The notes: generated by a model from the letters alone, not told the origin. Shown: positions 29,086-40,239, counted from the stretch's first letter. The stretch: DNA of 64,000 nucleotides from Gallibacterium salpingitidis (GCF_001678495.1 NZ_JTJL01000057.1:1-64000); one strand, 5' to 3'. A program made the numbers and translations.

Positions 29086-29114
29086 AAAAAGTCCACCAAC
29101 TGGCGGACTTTTTT
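29086..29114. terminator. Bidirectional terminator between the small membrane protein gene and htpG
   Basis: Arms AAAAAGTCC and GGACTTTTT enclose a 10-nt loop and give U-tracts in both directions. It serves the plus-strand small gene and minus-strand htpG. Confidence 0.9.
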
Positions 29115-29129
29115 CTTCTTAAGAACCTA

Positions 29130-31016
29130 TTAAGATAATAGTTTATTTACTCGCTTAATAAAGGCAGTTGGATTTTCTAATGTACCACGTTCTGCTAATA
29201 GGGCTTGATCGAATAATAATTCCACCCACTCAGCAAATTGTTGTTCATCAGCAATATCTGCTACTTTCTTCACTAAATGATGTTCAGGATTAAGCTCAAA
29301 CGTATATTTTACTTCTGGCATTTTTTGTCCTGCAGCAGCAAATAATTTCGCCATTTGTGTAGTCATTTGATCGCTATCTGTAGAAACAATCGCAGGTGTT
29401 TCACTTAAACGGTGAGTTAAACGCACATCTTTCACACGTTCACCCAATAAGGTTTTCACACGCTCAATGAAAGAAGTAAAGGCTTGATCATCTTCTTTTT
29501 GCTTACTTTCTTCCTCTTTATCCGCCAAATCACCTAAATCAAGATCTGATTTAGTAATAGTTTGTAACGGCTTACCATCAAACTCGGTTAAATAACTTAA
29601 CATCCATTCATCAATACGATCAGACAGTAATAATACTTCAATCCCTTTCTTATTGAAGATCTCTAAATGTGGGCTATTTTTCGCTGCGGTATAACTATCC
29701 GCTGTAATATAGTAAATCGCTTTTTGCCCCTCTTTCATACGAGCAACATAATCAGTTAATGATACGGTTTGTTCGCTACTATCATTATGTGTTGAGGCAA
29801 AACGTAATAATTTCGCAATTTCTTCTTTATTAGTTGGATCTTCCGCTGGACCTTCTTTCAATACCAAGCCAAACTCTTGCCAGAATTGTTGATATTTACT
29901 TTGATCTTCATCTTTCGCCAATTTTTCCAACATTCCTAACGCACGTTTAGTCAATGCCTTACGTAAAGCAGCAGTCACTTTATTATCTTGTAAAATTTCA
30001 CGTGAAACGTTTAATGGCAAGTCATTAGAATCAATTAATCCTTTCACAAAACGCAGATAGTTCGGCATAAATTGTTCGGCATCATCCATAATAAAGACAC
30101 GTTGCACATACAATTTTAAGCCGTGTTTTTGCTCACGATTAAAGAGATCCCAAGGCGCTTTCGCTGGTAAATACAATAAGCTGGTATATTCTTGATTTCC
30201 TTCAACTTTATTATGTGCCCATAACATTGGATCAGCAAAATCGTGGCTCAAATGTTTATAAAACTCTTTATACTCTTCATCACTTATTTCTGACTTAGAA
30301 CGAGTCCAAAGCGCTTGCGCTTTATTGATTTTTTCCCATTTAACGCCTGTTTCTTTCCCTTCTTCATCGTACTCTTTAGTCAGAATTTCCACAGGTAAAC
30401 CAATATGATCTGAGTATTTACCGATAATTTCACGTAAACGCCATTCGTTTAAAAACTCTTTTTCATCTTCACGCAAATGTAAGGTAATTTCTGTACCACG
30501 ATCTTTTTTCTCAATATCGGCAACGCTAAATTCTCCTTCACCTGCAGATTCCCAAAGTACCCCTTGATCCGCACTTACACCAGCAGCACGTGTTTTTACG
30601 GTGACTTTATCAGCAACAATAAATGCAGAATAGAAGCCTACCCCGAATTGTCCAATTAATTGACTATCTTTTGCTTGTTCTGTACCCAATGAAGAAAGAA
30701 ATTCTTTTGTACCTGATTTTGCAATCGTACCAAGATGCTCAATCGCCTGTTCACGCGTCATACCAATACCATTATCACTAATGGTTAAAGTACCTTTATC
30801 CGCATCAAAACTGATACGAACTTTCAAATCACCATTACCTTCATACAATTCTGGTGCAGACAATGCTTTAAAACGTAATTTATCCGCTGCATCAGACGCA
30901 TTAGAAATTAACTCTCTTAAAAAGATTTCTTTATTAGAATAAAGTGAATGGATCATTAATTGCAGAAGTTGTTTTACTTCTGATTGAAAGCCTCTGGTTT
31001 CTTGATTTTTACTCAT
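29130..31016 (-). CDS. htpG: Chaperone protein HtpG (Hsp90)
   Basis: HtpG is the bacterial Hsp90 ATPase chaperone. The GHKL ATP-binding domain shows [20 protein letters not shown], and [11 protein letters not shown]. The middle and C-terminal dimerisation domains follow. I set the start at 31014-31016 ([14 protein letters not shown]) because AAGGGA is 8 bp upstream; ten extra upstream codons are unlikely. The product is 628 residues. A sigma-32-type promoter lies about 75 bp upstream, consistent with heat-shock control. Confidence 0.98.
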   Translation of the reverse strand: MSKNQETRGFQSEVKQLLQLMIHSLYSNKEIFLRELISNASDAADKLRFKALSAPELYEGNGDLKVRISFDADKGTLTISDNGIGMTREQAIEHLGTIAKSGTKEFLSSLGTEQAKDSQLIGQFGVGFYSAFIVADKVTVKTRAAGVSADQGVLWESAGEGEFSVADIEKKDRGTEITLHLREDEKEFLNEWRLREIIGKYSDHIGLPVEILTKEYDEEGKETGVKWEKINKAQALWTRSKSEISDEEYKEFYKHLSHDFADPMLWAHNKVEGNQEYTSLLYLPAKAPWDLFNREQKHGLKLYVQRVFIMDDAEQFMPNYLRFVKGLIDSNDLPLNVSREILQDNKVTAALRKALTKRALGMLEKLAKDEDQSKYQQFWQEFGLVLKEGPAEDPTNKEEIAKLLRFASTHNDSSEQTVSLTDYVARMKEGQKAIYYITADSYTAAKNSPHLEIFNKKGIEVLLLSDRIDEWMLSYLTEFDGKPLQTITKSDLDLGDLADKEEESKQKEDDQAFTSFIERVKTLLGERVKDVRLTHRLSETPAIVSTDSDQMTTQMAKLFAAAGQKMPEVKYTFELNPEHHLVKKVADIADEQQFAEWVELLFDQALLAERGTLENPTAFIKRVNKLLS

Positions 31017-31090
31017 ATATATTCCCTTCTCGGTATCAACCAACATACAAAAACTAAACAGTGACGATTATCGTCGCACATCGGCTGGAT

Positions 31091-31119
31091 AAAATAGGTG
31101 TGAAAAAAGAGATTTCAAG
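31091..31119 (-). promoter_or_regulatory. Sigma-32 (heat-shock) promoter of htpG
   Basis: On the minus strand CTTGAAA (31113-31119) and CCTATTTT (31091-31098) are separated by 14 bp, close to the RpoH consensus CTTGAAA-N13/15-CCCCATNT. It lies just after the terminator of the upstream outer membrane protein gene. Confidence 0.75.
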
Positions 31120-31133
31120 ATTTTAGGTAATAA

Positions 31134-31164
31134 AAAAGTGCGATCTTTGCAGATCACACTTTCT
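31134..31164 (-). terminator. Terminator after the outer membrane beta-barrel gene
   Basis: Imperfect arms AAAGTGCGATC and GATCACACTTT are followed on the minus strand by TTTTTTATTA. Confidence 0.85.
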
Positions 31165-31182
31165 TAATTAGAGAAAAGTCAC

Positions 31183-31773
31183 TTAGAACGAATATTTAAG
31201 CCCTACTTTTAAACCATATTGATTTAATTTTACACCATCCCAATTACCTAAACGGTTGTATTCTAATGCAGTATTAAGATCTAAATTTGGCGCTAAACCA
31301 TAATTTGCCCCAACCATTGCACCGTAACCAAATTTAGTTGATGAATCTTTTTCATAACTTCGAATATCTCTACCAGCAGAGTCTTTTTGGACATAATTAT
31401 CTTTTACTGTCACTTGGTTACTAGAAACACGCACACCAACATAAGGTTTCAATACTGTATTTAAGTCAATATCATAAATTGCAGATACACCAAAGCCTTT
31501 TGCCTTAACATCCGCTTTTCCTGTCACGCCTTCATCGGAATAACTACTGTCTGCTTTTCCATAATAGGTATAATCTAACGCAGTACGCCAATCGCCCATT
31601 TTATAACCTACTGCAATACTAGGTGAAAAACTAGAACCGCTAAAATTACCACTATGTTCAAATCCTGAAGTTTTTAATTTTGCGTACCCTAAATCTCCTT
31701 GTACATAAACTTCAGCATTGGCCGTTGAAGCTACTGCTAATGCGCCTAACGCAGCAATTAATAGTTTTTTCAT
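31183..31773 (-). CDS. Opacity-like outer membrane beta-barrel protein
   Basis: A small outer membrane barrel is predicted. The signal peptide MKKLLIAALGALAVASTANA is followed by alternating-hydrophobicity strands (VYVQGDLGYAKL, SPSIAVGYKMGDWRTALDYTYYG, KPYVGVRVSSNQ) and the protein ends in Phe (VGLKYSF), the usual outer membrane targeting signature. The 196 residues suit an 8-stranded OmpA/Opa-like barrel. No peptidoglycan-binding domain is present. The role could be adhesion or surface variation, but no phase-variable repeat is seen in or before the gene. Confidence 0.85.
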   Translation of the reverse strand: MKKLLIAALGALAVASTANAEVYVQGDLGYAKLKTSGFEHSGNFSGSSFSPSIAVGYKMGDWRTALDYTYYGKADSSYSDEGVTGKADVKAKGFGVSAIYDIDLNTVLKPYVGVRVSSNQVTVKDNYVQKDSAGRDIRSYEKDSSTKFGYGAMVGANYGLAPNLDLNTALEYNRLGNWDGVKLNQYGLKVGLKYSF

Positions 31774-31824
31774 ATATCCTCTCCTATTGTGATTAAATAA
31801 ATCCGCGAAAATATAGCATAGTCA

Positions 31825-32346
31825 TTAAAATTTAGTAGCTTCATTCTCAAGTTTTGCAATCTGTAACTTTGTCTTACATTTTTTACAGAAATACTCCACG
31901 CCTTCTCGCAAAATCTTATTATGTCTTCTTTTAGTTAAATGGTGTAATTGGCAAGCACAACGATACGGATAAGTCTCCCCTTGCACGCTCTCTACTGCAA
32001 ATTGATGTCTAGTTCTTGCCTCTAACTTAAACACCTTATTCATCACCATCTGCCACTCTTTGCCATGTGGCTGTACTCGACCAAACTGTTTGTACACTAA
32101 TAAATGTGCCAATTCGTGTGGGACAACTTCATCAATAAAGGCTTGTTGATTTTCTAGCAACAATGTTGGATTTAGGCGTATTTCCCATTGCTGTAAATAA
32201 GCTACCCCTGCTTTCATGCCGCGCAGCTTATAGCTAATTGTTGGACGTGCAAACTGGCATTGAAAAAATTTTTCCGCTGTTTGCAAACACGCGGTTAACT
32301 TTCGGTTCACTTGTAAATGCAGATAACGAAGTTGTGATGTTGTCAT
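31825..32346 (-). CDS. sprT: SprT family zinc metalloprotein
   Basis: The protein has the SprT pattern: a zincin motif HELAH in [18 protein letters not shown] (near residue 80) and a C-terminal zinc ribbon (YRCACQLHH...CKKCKTKL). The 173 residues match E. coli SprT (165). The bacterial function is poorly known; the fold is related to the SPRTN DNA-protein crosslink protease. It is divergent from clpB. Confidence 0.92.
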   Translation of the reverse strand: MTTSQLRYLHLQVNRKLTACLQTAEKFFQCQFARPTISYKLRGMKAGVAYLQQWEIRLNPTLLLENQQAFIDEVVPHELAHLLVYKQFGRVQPHGKEWQMVMNKVFKLEARTRHQFAVESVQGETYPYRCACQLHHLTKRRHNKILREGVEYFCKKCKTKLQIAKLENEATKF

Positions 32347-32478
32347 TGCTCTATTGTTAATTCAAACGAAAGCTAAAGATCATAACTAATCTTCTATTAT
32401 TTGCAATTTCCTCTAATCAAGTTCATTTGCCTTATTTTTTCATATTCAACTTTTTGCATATAAATTTTGCATTTTCCC

Positions 32479-32507
32479 CTTGAAACTATTTAACACATAC
32501 CCATCTT
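32479..32507 (+). promoter_or_regulatory. Sigma-32 (heat-shock) promoter of clpB
   Basis: CTTGAAA (32479-32485) and CCCATCTT (32500-32507) are separated by 14 bp, a near-perfect RpoH promoter. It lies 40 bp before the clpB start codon, which has a strong GGAGG binding site. Confidence 0.85.
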
Positions 32508-32546
32508 ATGCCTCGCGAATGACGAAGTATCGTCGAGGAGGATTAT

Positions 32547-35120
32547 ATGAATATTGAAAAATTTACAACCAAATTCCAACAGGCTTTAGCTGAAGCACAA
32601 TCTCTTGCTTTAGGTAAAGATCAGCTATATATCGAACCATTACACTTAATGAGTGTTTTACTACAACAAGAAGGTGGTTCTATTGCACCGTTATTAACCT
32701 CTGCTGGTGTCAATGCAGCGCAACTACGCCAAGCCATTACACAAGAAATTGATCGCTTACCGCGTGTATCAGGCAATGGCGGCGATGTCCAAGTTTCACC
32801 TGCATTATTGAGAATGTTGAATTTATGCGATAAGTTTGCACAACAACGTAATGATAAATTTATTTCGTCTGAACTTTTTGTATTAGCTGCGTTAGAAAGT
32901 TCAGATAAGTTAAGCGATCTGTTAAAGAAAAATGGCTTAACAAAACAAAATTTAATCGCAAGCATTGATAAGATGCGTGGCGGAGAAAATGTCAATGATG
33001 CTGGTGCAGAAGAAACTCGCCAAGCATTACAAAAATATACCATTGACTTAACAGCTCGTGCGGAAAGTGGAAAACTCGATCCTGTGATTGGACGTGATGA
33101 TGAAATTCGCCGTACGATTCAAGTACTACAACGTCGTACTAAAAACAACCCTGTATTAATCGGGGAACCTGGGGTTGGTAAAACCGCCATCGTTGAGGGT
33201 TTAGCACAACGTATTGTAAATGGTGAAGTACCTGAAGGATTACGTCATAAACGTGTACTTTCGCTTGATATGGGTGCTTTAATTGCTGGGGCAAAATATC
33301 GTGGTGAATTTGAAGAACGTTTAAAAGCAGTTTTAAACGAAATTGCCAAAGAAGAAGGACGTGTCATTCTCTTTATTGATGAAATTCACACAATGGTTGG
33401 CGCAGGTAAAACTGATGGGGCAATGGATGCTGGTAACTTATTAAAACCATCATTAGCTCGTGGTGAATTGCATTGCGTTGGGGCAACCACTTTGGATGAA
33501 TATCGCCAATATATTGAAAAAGATGCTGCATTAGAGCGTCGTTTCCAAAAGGTATTGGTCGATGAACCAAGTGTTGAAGATACTATTGCTATCTTGCGTG
33601 GTTTGAAAGAGCGTTACGAAATCCACCACCACGTACAAATTACTGACCCTGCGATTGTTGCTGCAGCGACATTATCACATCGTTACATCTCTGATCGTCA
33701 GTTGCCAGATAAAGCAATTGACCTGATTGATGAAGCGGCATCAAGCATTCGTATGGAAATTGACTCTAAACCACAACCATTAGATAAATTGGAACGCCGT
33801 ATTATCCAACTTAAATTGGAACAACAAGCGTTGCAAAAAGAAGAAGATGATGCTAGCCGTAAGCGTCTTGAAATGTTGGAAAAAGAGTTAAGTGAAAAGG
33901 AAAAAGAATACTCTGAATTAGAAGAAGTTTGGAAAAGTGAAAAAGCCTCTCTTTCTGGCGCACAACATATCAAGGCTCAGTTAGACAGTGCAAAAACACA
34001 AATGGAACAAGCTTATCGTGCCGGTGATATTGCTAAAATGTCAGAATTAAAATACAGCACCATTCCAAATTTAGAAAAACAATTGGAACAAGCGGAAAAT
34101 GCTGAAGGTAAAGAGATGACATTATTGCGTTATCGTGTTACTGATGAAGAGATTGCAGAAGTGCTTTCTCGTGCGACAGGTATTCCAGTTGCCCGTATGA
34201 TGGAAGGTGAAAAAGAAAAACTTTTACGTATGGAAGATGAGCTACACAAACGTGTGATTGGACAAAATGAAGCTGTGGAAGCCGTAGCCAATGCAATTCG
34301 TCGTAGTCGTGCGGGTTTGGCTGATCCTAATCGTCCAATTGGTTCATTCCTTTTCTTAGGCCCAACTGGGGTTGGTAAAACTGAACTCTGTAAAACACTT
34401 GCTAACTTTATGTTTGATAGTGAAGATGCAATGGTGCGTATTGATATGTCTGAGTTTATGGAAAAACATTCTGTTTCTCGTTTAGTTGGTGCGCCTCCAG
34501 GATATGTTGGTTATGAAGAAGGTGGTTACTTAACCGAAGCCGTTCGTCGCCGTCCATATTCTGTTATTCTGTTAGATGAAGTGGAAAAAGCACATCGTGA
34601 TGTGTTCAACATTTTGTTGCAAGTTTTAGATGATGGGCGTTTAACCGATGGTCAGGGTCGTACTGTTGATTTCCGTAATACAGTGGTAATTATGACTTCT
34701 AACTTAGGTTCGGATTTAATTCAATCTCATACCGAAGAGCTTGATTATGGCGAAATGAAAGAGTTAGTAATGTCAGTTGTTGGACAACATTTCCGTCCAG
34801 AATTTATCAACCGTATTGATGAAACAGTCGTGTTCCATCCACTTGGTAAAGAAAATATTCGTGCGATTGCGTCTATCCAATTAGGACGTTTAATCAAACG
34901 TATGCAAGAACATGGTTATCGCTTACATTTCAGCGATCACGCCTTAGACTATTTAGGTCAAGTTGGCTATGATCCTGTTTATGGAGCAAGACCATTAAAA
35001 CGTGCAATTCAAAACTTAGTGGAAAACCCACTCGCACAACAAATTTTGTCTGGTGCCTTATTACCAGATAAGACCATTGAAATTGATTTTGAAAACGACA
35101 AAATGGTTGCTAGACAATAA
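32547..35120 (+). CDS. clpB: ATP-dependent disaggregase ClpB
   Basis: ClpB is a hexameric AAA+ chaperone that dissolves protein aggregates with DnaK. In order: the N-terminal Clp repeat domain (about 1-145), AAA1 with Walker A GEPGVGKT (near 205) and Walker B VILFIDE, the coiled-coil middle domain (about 400-520, rich in Glu/Lys), AAA2 with GPTGVGKT (near 605) and [11 protein letters not shown], and the C-terminal domain. There is no ClpP-binding loop, as expected for ClpB. The length of 857 is normal. Confidence 0.98.
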   Translation: MNIEKFTTKFQQALAEAQSLALGKDQLYIEPLHLMSVLLQQEGGSIAPLLTSAGVNAAQLRQAITQEIDRLPRVSGNGGDVQVSPALLRMLNLCDKFAQQRNDKFISSELFVLAALESSDKLSDLLKKNGLTKQNLIASIDKMRGGENVNDAGAEETRQALQKYTIDLTARAESGKLDPVIGRDDEIRRTIQVLQRRTKNNPVLIGEPGVGKTAIVEGLAQRIVNGEVPEGLRHKRVLSLDMGALIAGAKYRGEFEERLKAVLNEIAKEEGRVILFIDEIHTMVGAGKTDGAMDAGNLLKPSLARGELHCVGATTLDEYRQYIEKDAALERRFQKVLVDEPSVEDTIAILRGLKERYEIHHHVQITDPAIVAAATLSHRYISDRQLPDKAIDLIDEAASSIRMEIDSKPQPLDKLERRIIQLKLEQQALQKEEDDASRKRLEMLEKELSEKEKEYSELEEVWKSEKASLSGAQHIKAQLDSAKTQMEQAYRAGDIAKMSELKYSTIPNLEKQLEQAENAEGKEMTLLRYRVTDEEIAEVLSRATGIPVARMMEGEKEKLLRMEDELHKRVIGQNEAVEAVANAIRRSRAGLADPNRPIGSFLFLGPTGVGKTELCKTLANFMFDSEDAMVRIDMSEFMEKHSVSRLVGAPPGYVGYEEGGYLTEAVRRRPYSVILLDEVEKAHRDVFNILLQVLDDGRLTDGQGRTVDFRNTVVIMTSNLGSDLIQSHTEELDYGEMKELVMSVVGQHFRPEFINRIDETVVFHPLGKENIRAIASIQLGRLIKRMQEHGYRLHFSDHALDYLGQVGYDPVYGARPLKRAIQNLVENPLAQQILSGALLPDKTIEIDFENDKMVARQ

Positions 35121-35131
35121 TTGATAAAGTA

Positions 35132-35172
35132 GAAACCGCCATTAATTCATTATTGATGGCGGTTTCTTTTTG
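35132..35172 (+). terminator. Terminator after clpB
   Basis: Arms AGAAACCGCCAT and ATGGCGGTTTCT enclose an A/T-rich loop and are followed by TTTTTG. Confidence 0.92.
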
Positions 35173-35231
35173 CTCTTATTCCTTATACACTGTTGCTGCT
35201 TTGGCTACAAAAATTTAGTAAGGAATATAAT

Positions 35232-36035
35232 ATGAAAACCATCTTTGATATAGATTTTTCCTCCCTTTATTATCAACACCTTACATCCTGTAATCATCAT
35301 CATATTCCTGCTGAAAAATGGGATGCCAAAGCAGAAAAAATGGCAAAACATCTCGTTGAACAAACGAGCCATTACACTGAAACATTACTACAAGCGATCA
35401 ATATCCAAGCAGACGAAACAGTATTAGATATTGGTTGTGGACCGGGAACACTCGCCTTACCATTAGCAAAACAGTGCCAATATGTTTATGCGTTAGATTA
35501 TAGTCAAGGTATGTTATCCGTCCTTACTCAATATCAACAGCGTTGGCATCTCTCCAATATCTCAACTATCCACACCTCTTGGGAAGAAAATTGGGATAAT
35601 GTACCGCAAGCTGATGTTGTTGTAGCTTCCCGTTCCACTCTGGTCAGTGATTTAGACCAAGCCATTGATAAAATAATTAGTAAAGCGAAAAAGCGTGTTT
35701 ATCTTACTGCCACCACCCAAGCGCATTTTTTAGATCCTGATCTATTGCGTGCCATCGGACGTGAACATGATGCTGGATTTCCCTCTTATATCTATTTACT
35801 CAATCGCTTATACCAACGAGGAATCCAAGCCGAACTTACTTTTATTCATTCAGATGTTGCAACCTATCAAGGAGAAAATTTTAACGATTTACTGAAATCA
35901 GTTGAATTCACGTTAGGTGGTTTAACTAACAATGAAAAATTGGCATTAGAAAACTTTTATAATGAAAGAATAAACACTAAAACCCCAATCAAACATGGAC
36001 AAGCTAGGTGGGCTTTACTTTCTTGGCAGGTTTAA
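35232..36035 (+). CDS. Class I SAM-dependent methyltransferase, function unknown
   Basis: The 267-residue protein has the SAM-binding motif VLDIGCGPGTLALPLA (near residue 75) and the acidic loop ALDYSQGMLSVL. The start at 35232 (MKTIFDIDFSS) has AAGGA 8 bp upstream; a longer reading from 35193 has none. An N-terminal segment of about 65 residues, with a His cluster (CNHHHIP), precedes the methyltransferase core. I cannot name the substrate. It stands alone between clpB and gcd. Confidence 0.75.
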   Translation: MKTIFDIDFSSLYYQHLTSCNHHHIPAEKWDAKAEKMAKHLVEQTSHYTETLLQAINIQADETVLDIGCGPGTLALPLAKQCQYVYALDYSQGMLSVLTQYQQRWHLSNISTIHTSWEENWDNVPQADVVVASRSTLVSDLDQAIDKIISKAKKRVYLTATTQAHFLDPDLLRAIGREHDAGFPSYIYLLNRLYQRGIQAELTFIHSDVATYQGENFNDLLKSVEFTLGGLTNNEKLALENFYNERINTKTPIKHGQARWALLSWQV

Positions 36036-36050
36036 GATAAAAAACATAAA

Positions 36051-36095
36051 AAAATCTGTACCTTACACCAAGAAATAGTATTCGGTACAGATTTT
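36051..36095. terminator. Hairpin terminator between the methyltransferase gene and gcd
   Basis: Arms AAAATCTGTACC and GGTACAGATTTT pair perfectly around a 21-nt loop between convergent genes. U-rich flanks are present on both strands. Confidence 0.75.
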
Positions 36096-36121
36096 AAAAT
36101 CACTAATTTTAAACAACTAAC

Positions 36122-38548
36122 TTACTTAGCATCTGGCAACTTATAAGCAACTAACGCATCGCCTAATTTCGTACCAAATGAACTGTGGCCACCAGCCATA
36201 ATGACAATATATTGTTTACCATTTTGCATATATGTCATTGGTGTCGCTTGTCCACCAGCTGGTAAACGAGCTTGCCAGAGTTGTTCACCATTACTCACAT
36301 TAAATGCACGAATGTAATTGTCTTGTGTCGCAGCAACAAACATTACACCACCAGCAGTGGAAATAACGCCACCAAGTCCTGGTACCCCAATCTTCAACGG
36401 CGGTAGCTGCATAAGTTTCGGTAAGCTATCACGAATGGTACCAATACGTTTTTTCCACACAATCTTATGAGTAGTTAAATCAACGCCAGCAATATATCCC
36501 CAACCCGGTTGTTTACATGGTAAACCTAATGGTGAAAGGAATGGCTCAAGGCTAACACTATATGGTGTACCATACATTGGTTGGAAGCCGCCTTCCGTAC
36601 CGCTACCTTTAATGGTTTCAGCACGATTTGGATCTTCTCTTTTCAATTTTGACACAAACGGTAAGGCGAGAGGATTCATTACGGCAACTTGTCGATCACT
36701 ATTCAATGATAAACCGCCCCATTCAAATACCCCAAGATTACCAGGGAACACTAAAGTACCATTTTCTGACGGTGGTGTATAAATTCCATCATAATTTAGT
36801 CATTTAAAGATAATACGGCACATCAACTGATCGAACATAGTTGCACCCCACATATCTTTATCAGTTAATTTTCCAGGTGGTGCTAAATTAATTTCAGTAA
36901 ATGGTTGAGTTGCAGAATAATGTTCACCAAAAGTTTGTGGGCCTCGTGCAACGGTTTGTGGCACTGGACGCTCTTCTACCGGTACAAGCGGTTCTCCAGT
37001 TTCACGATTTAATACAAAGAGATTACCTGTTTTAGTTAATACATAAATCGCTGGAACTTTCTGTCCATTCGGTAATTGATAATCGCCAAGTGATGGTTGT
37101 GACGGAACGTCCATATCCCATAAATCGTGGTGTGTGGTTTGGAAACTCCACAATAATTTTCCTGTTGTTGCATTTAATGCCAATACAGAATTTGCATAAC
37201 GTTCTTTTAAATTTGTACGATTACCGCCCCAAATATCCGGTGTACCAACGCCAGTCGGAATATAGACAATATCTCTTTCCGCATCATAAGCAAGCGGCGC
37301 CCAAGCATTTGGTGAATTATGCACAAAGTCAGTATCTTCACCCGGCATTGCATTCGGATCTTGCGCTCCAGTATCAAACACCCATTTAAGTTCGCCACTA
37401 TTGACATCATAACCACGAATTACACCAGACGGCTCTTTATTAGATAAATTGTCTGTTACTGATCCGCCAATAATAATGGTTGAAGCGGTCACAACTGCTG
37501 GTGAGGTTGGATTATATCCACCAGGATAATCATAAGGCATTTTCTTTCTTAAATTGATTGTTCCTTTCTCACCAAAATCACTACAAGCCTCGCCGGTGTC
37601 TGCATTCACTGCAATTAAACGTCCATCATTGACAGGTAATAAGATTTTACGTGGGCAAACAGCTGACGGCACACTATCACTCACTGAAGCACTTTTTGGA
37701 TTAATTGCTGCAGCGGTTTTCTCATCATAGTAAGAAACGCCACGACATGTCATATGTTGGAAACGTTTGGTTGGTGCTAAATGCGGATCAAAACGCCATA
37801 ACCGTTTACCTGTTTCGGCATCAACTGCATCTAAAAATTGGTGTGTAGTACAGAGATAAAGGGTGTTATCCACTTTAATCGGTGTTACTTCATAAGTACT
37901 TTCACCAGAATCTTTCTCTGTTTTCATATCTTCTGTGTGATATGTCCACGCAACTTCTAGATTTTTCACATTATCCACATTAATTTGATTAAGCGGTGAA
38001 TAACGTTCGCCAGCTTGCGTACGTCCATACGCTGGCCAATCTGCCTCAGCAACGCCAGCAACTGGTGTACTATTTTCCGGTTGTGCGCGGCTGATAGTGC
38101 CATTGATTTCTTGTGGATCATTAAAAATACTGTATCCCAACACTGCCAATACCGCTAACATCACCACAGATAAGCTGCCTTTTGCTGCTTTAATGTTGCT
38201 ATGTTGAGCTAACATTCGATTGGTAAATGGGAACAATAACCACACACCGAGTAAAAACCAAATATCGACTCGTGGTGCTAATGCCCAGAAATCAGTACCT
38301 ACCTCCCACAAAGACCAAATCAATGTAACAAGTAAGCCGATGCTATAAAGCCATAATGCAGAAATTTTATCTTTTATCCATAAAACGGTGATGACTGCTA
38401 ACACAATCCCGGCTAACAGATAATAGATAGAACCTCCTAATGCAGCCAGCCATATACCAGCCACTAATAAAATTAAAGAAAGCAGAGAAAAAATTACTGT
38501 TGTAATTGTTTTTCCCCACTTCGATTGAGATACACTCGCCTCTTGCAT
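36122..38548 (-). pseudogene. gcd: PQQ-dependent glucose dehydrogenase interrupted by an in-frame TGA
   Basis: Gcd oxidises glucose to gluconolactone in the periplasm and feeds ubiquinone. About five N-terminal membrane helices (residues 15-145) are followed by the PQQ propeller (ADWPAYGRTQAGERYSPLNQI, then WSFQTTHHDLWDMDVPSQP and PISTAG-like GGVISTAGGVMF). Reading stops at one TGA (36800-36802) after GATMFDQLMCRIIFK, but the same frame continues without a gap through LNYDGIYTPPSENGTLVFPGN to a normal C-terminus at 36122. The full frame is 808 codons, close to E. coli Gcd (796). The break removes the last quarter of the propeller, so the product is probably inactive. Reading resumes as an open frame from within this part. 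Confidence 0.9.
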
Positions 38549-38921
38549 AAAAGCTCCTAACTAGATGAACTACATGGAATAACCCATATTTCAGTTATCG
38601 TTTTTCATGCTTTCTCTGCTCATACAGAGAATAACTACCATTGCTGATGATTAACCAGCACGCCTAAACACGTTCGCAGAACATATTGCTATTTGCTATA
38701 TCTATGCCTACAAACAAAAACACTCTAGTTAGCAAAAAAAGAATTCTGCTCTTTAAGCAGAATTTTTTCTTAGCTAAATCGGTTTAGCTAAGAATACTCC
38801 TGTTACAATAAAAAAACAAACACAAAAAAGTAATATTTTTTTAACTCTAAAATACTTAAATTATAAAAAACCTTGATAAGTAGCTCTTATCAAGGTTTTT
38901 ATACTCAGCCTTATAAAATAT
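38549..38921. other. 373-bp intergenic region between gcd and fucP with stacked hairpins
   Basis: No gene is visible here. It holds the gcd upstream region and three hairpins: AATTCTGCT/AGCAGAATT with U-tracts both ways (about 38738-38768), CTTAGCTAAA/TTTAGCTAAG (38770-38793), and the fuc operon terminator (38868-38901). No CRP-like palindrome was found. The two hairpins next to each other without a plus-strand gene to end are unexplained. Confidence 0.6.
38868..38901 (-). terminator. Terminator of the fuc operon
   Basis: Arms ACCTTGATAAG and CTTATCAAGGT with a short loop are followed on the minus strand by TTTTTTATAA, just after fucP. Confidence 0.9.
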
Positions 38922-40208
38922 TTATTTCAATATCTTCCAACAGCGATAGCCATAAATAGCAATCACCACAAAACAAATAAGCGGTAATATAAAAGATGCA
39001 TTAACTGCTGGTAAACCTGCCACCTCTCCCATATCAATAATAGAGCCTTGTAAAGGAGGCATTAATGCTCCACCTACAATCGCCATTACTAGTCCTGCTG
39101 CACCTAAGGTAGATTCCTCTTTCAATCCATTTAAGGCAATACCATAAATAGTTGGGAACATTAACGACATAAAACCTGAAGTTAAAATTAAGCAATACAC
39201 CCCCAATACGCCATCTATAAAAATAACACCTAGTATTGTTGCTAAACCACCTAAAGCAAATAACATCAACATTAATTCAGCTTTGAGATATTTCATTAAT
39301 GCGGTACTAATAAAACGACTTACAATAAAGAGTCCCATTGCCATAATATTGAAATTTTGTGCTTCTGCTTTAGTAAAACCTAACCGTTCTGCGTATTGAA
39401 TGATAAACGTCCAACACATAATTTGCGTAGCTACATAAAATACCTGAGCTATAACACCCTCACGATATTTTGCATTTTTTGATAAACGTCCTACTGCTTC
39501 AGAAAAGCTAATTCTTGGTTGTTCTTCAGTACGAGTTTTAGGCATTTTATACAGTGCTATAATAATTAAAATCGCTAAAACAACGAATCCTAATATGACA
39601 TAAGGATCTCGGATAACCGCTAAATCATGCGTTTTTATAATTGTTTTTTCAGCAGTAGATAATGTTGGAAATATAAGATTTCCTGCTGCATCTCGCTTAT
39701 CAGAATCTAACTGAGTTAAAACAAACTGTGACGCTACAAACATACCAAAAATAGATCCTAGAGGATTAAATGACTGAGCAAAGTTTAATCTTCTGGTCGC
39801 TGTTTGTGGATCTCCCATTGATAATATATATGGATTGGCGGTAGTTTCCAAAAATGCCAGTCCAAAAGTCAAAATATAGAGTGAAAACAAAAAGAAAGAA
39901 AACATTTCATATTTTGCAGCAGGGTAAAATAATAAAGCGCCTATACAATACAAAGCTAAACCTAAAAGGACACCATATTTATAATTATAACGACTTACAA
40001 ATAATGCTGCAGGAATTGCCATCGTCCCATAACCGCCATAAAAAGCAAACTGGACAAGGGCCGCTTGTGATGCAGGGATTTCCATTACTGTTTGAAATGC
40101 AGCTACCATTGGATTGGTAATATCATTCGCAAACCCCCATAATGCAAACAAAGATGTCAGCAGAATGAACGGTATCACATATTGTTTTTCTAATACTTTT
40201 GCTTTCAT
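38922..40208 (-). CDS. fucP: L-fucose:proton symporter
   Basis: FucP imports L-fucose with protons across the inner membrane. The 428-residue major facilitator protein has 12 helices. The start region FILLTSLFALWGFANDITNPMVAAFQ is the FucP signature; it includes the Asp of FANDITN (Asp46 in E. coli), needed for transport. FLETTANPYILSMG near residue 120 is also typical. It is the last gene of the fuc operon, 31 bp after fucA. Confidence 0.97.
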   Translation of the reverse strand: MKAKVLEKQYVIPFILLTSLFALWGFANDITNPMVAAFQTVMEIPASQAALVQFAFYGGYGTMAIPAALFVSRYNYKYGVLLGLALYCIGALLFYPAAKYEMFSFFLFSLYILTFGLAFLETTANPYILSMGDPQTATRRLNFAQSFNPLGSIFGMFVASQFVLTQLDSDKRDAAGNLIFPTLSTAEKTIIKTHDLAVIRDPYVILGFVVLAILIIIALYKMPKTRTEEQPRISFSEAVGRLSKNAKYREGVIAQVFYVATQIMCWTFIIQYAERLGFTKAEAQNFNIMAMGLFIVSRFISTALMKYLKAELMLMLFALGGLATILGVIFIDGVLGVYCLILTSGFMSLMFPTIYGIALNGLKEESTLGAAGLVMAIVGGALMPPLQGSIIDMGEVAGLPAVNASFILPLICFVVIAIYGYRCWKILK

Positions 40209-40239
40209 AAATTTGTCTCCTTTTATTGAATAGATAAAA

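Noticed and set aside
36800..36802. The in-frame TGA in gcd as a selenocysteine codon
   Set aside because: Gcd has no Cys or Sec at this place by recollection, the residue lies outside the catalytic site, and I see no convincing hairpin directly after it. A nonsense mutation is simpler.
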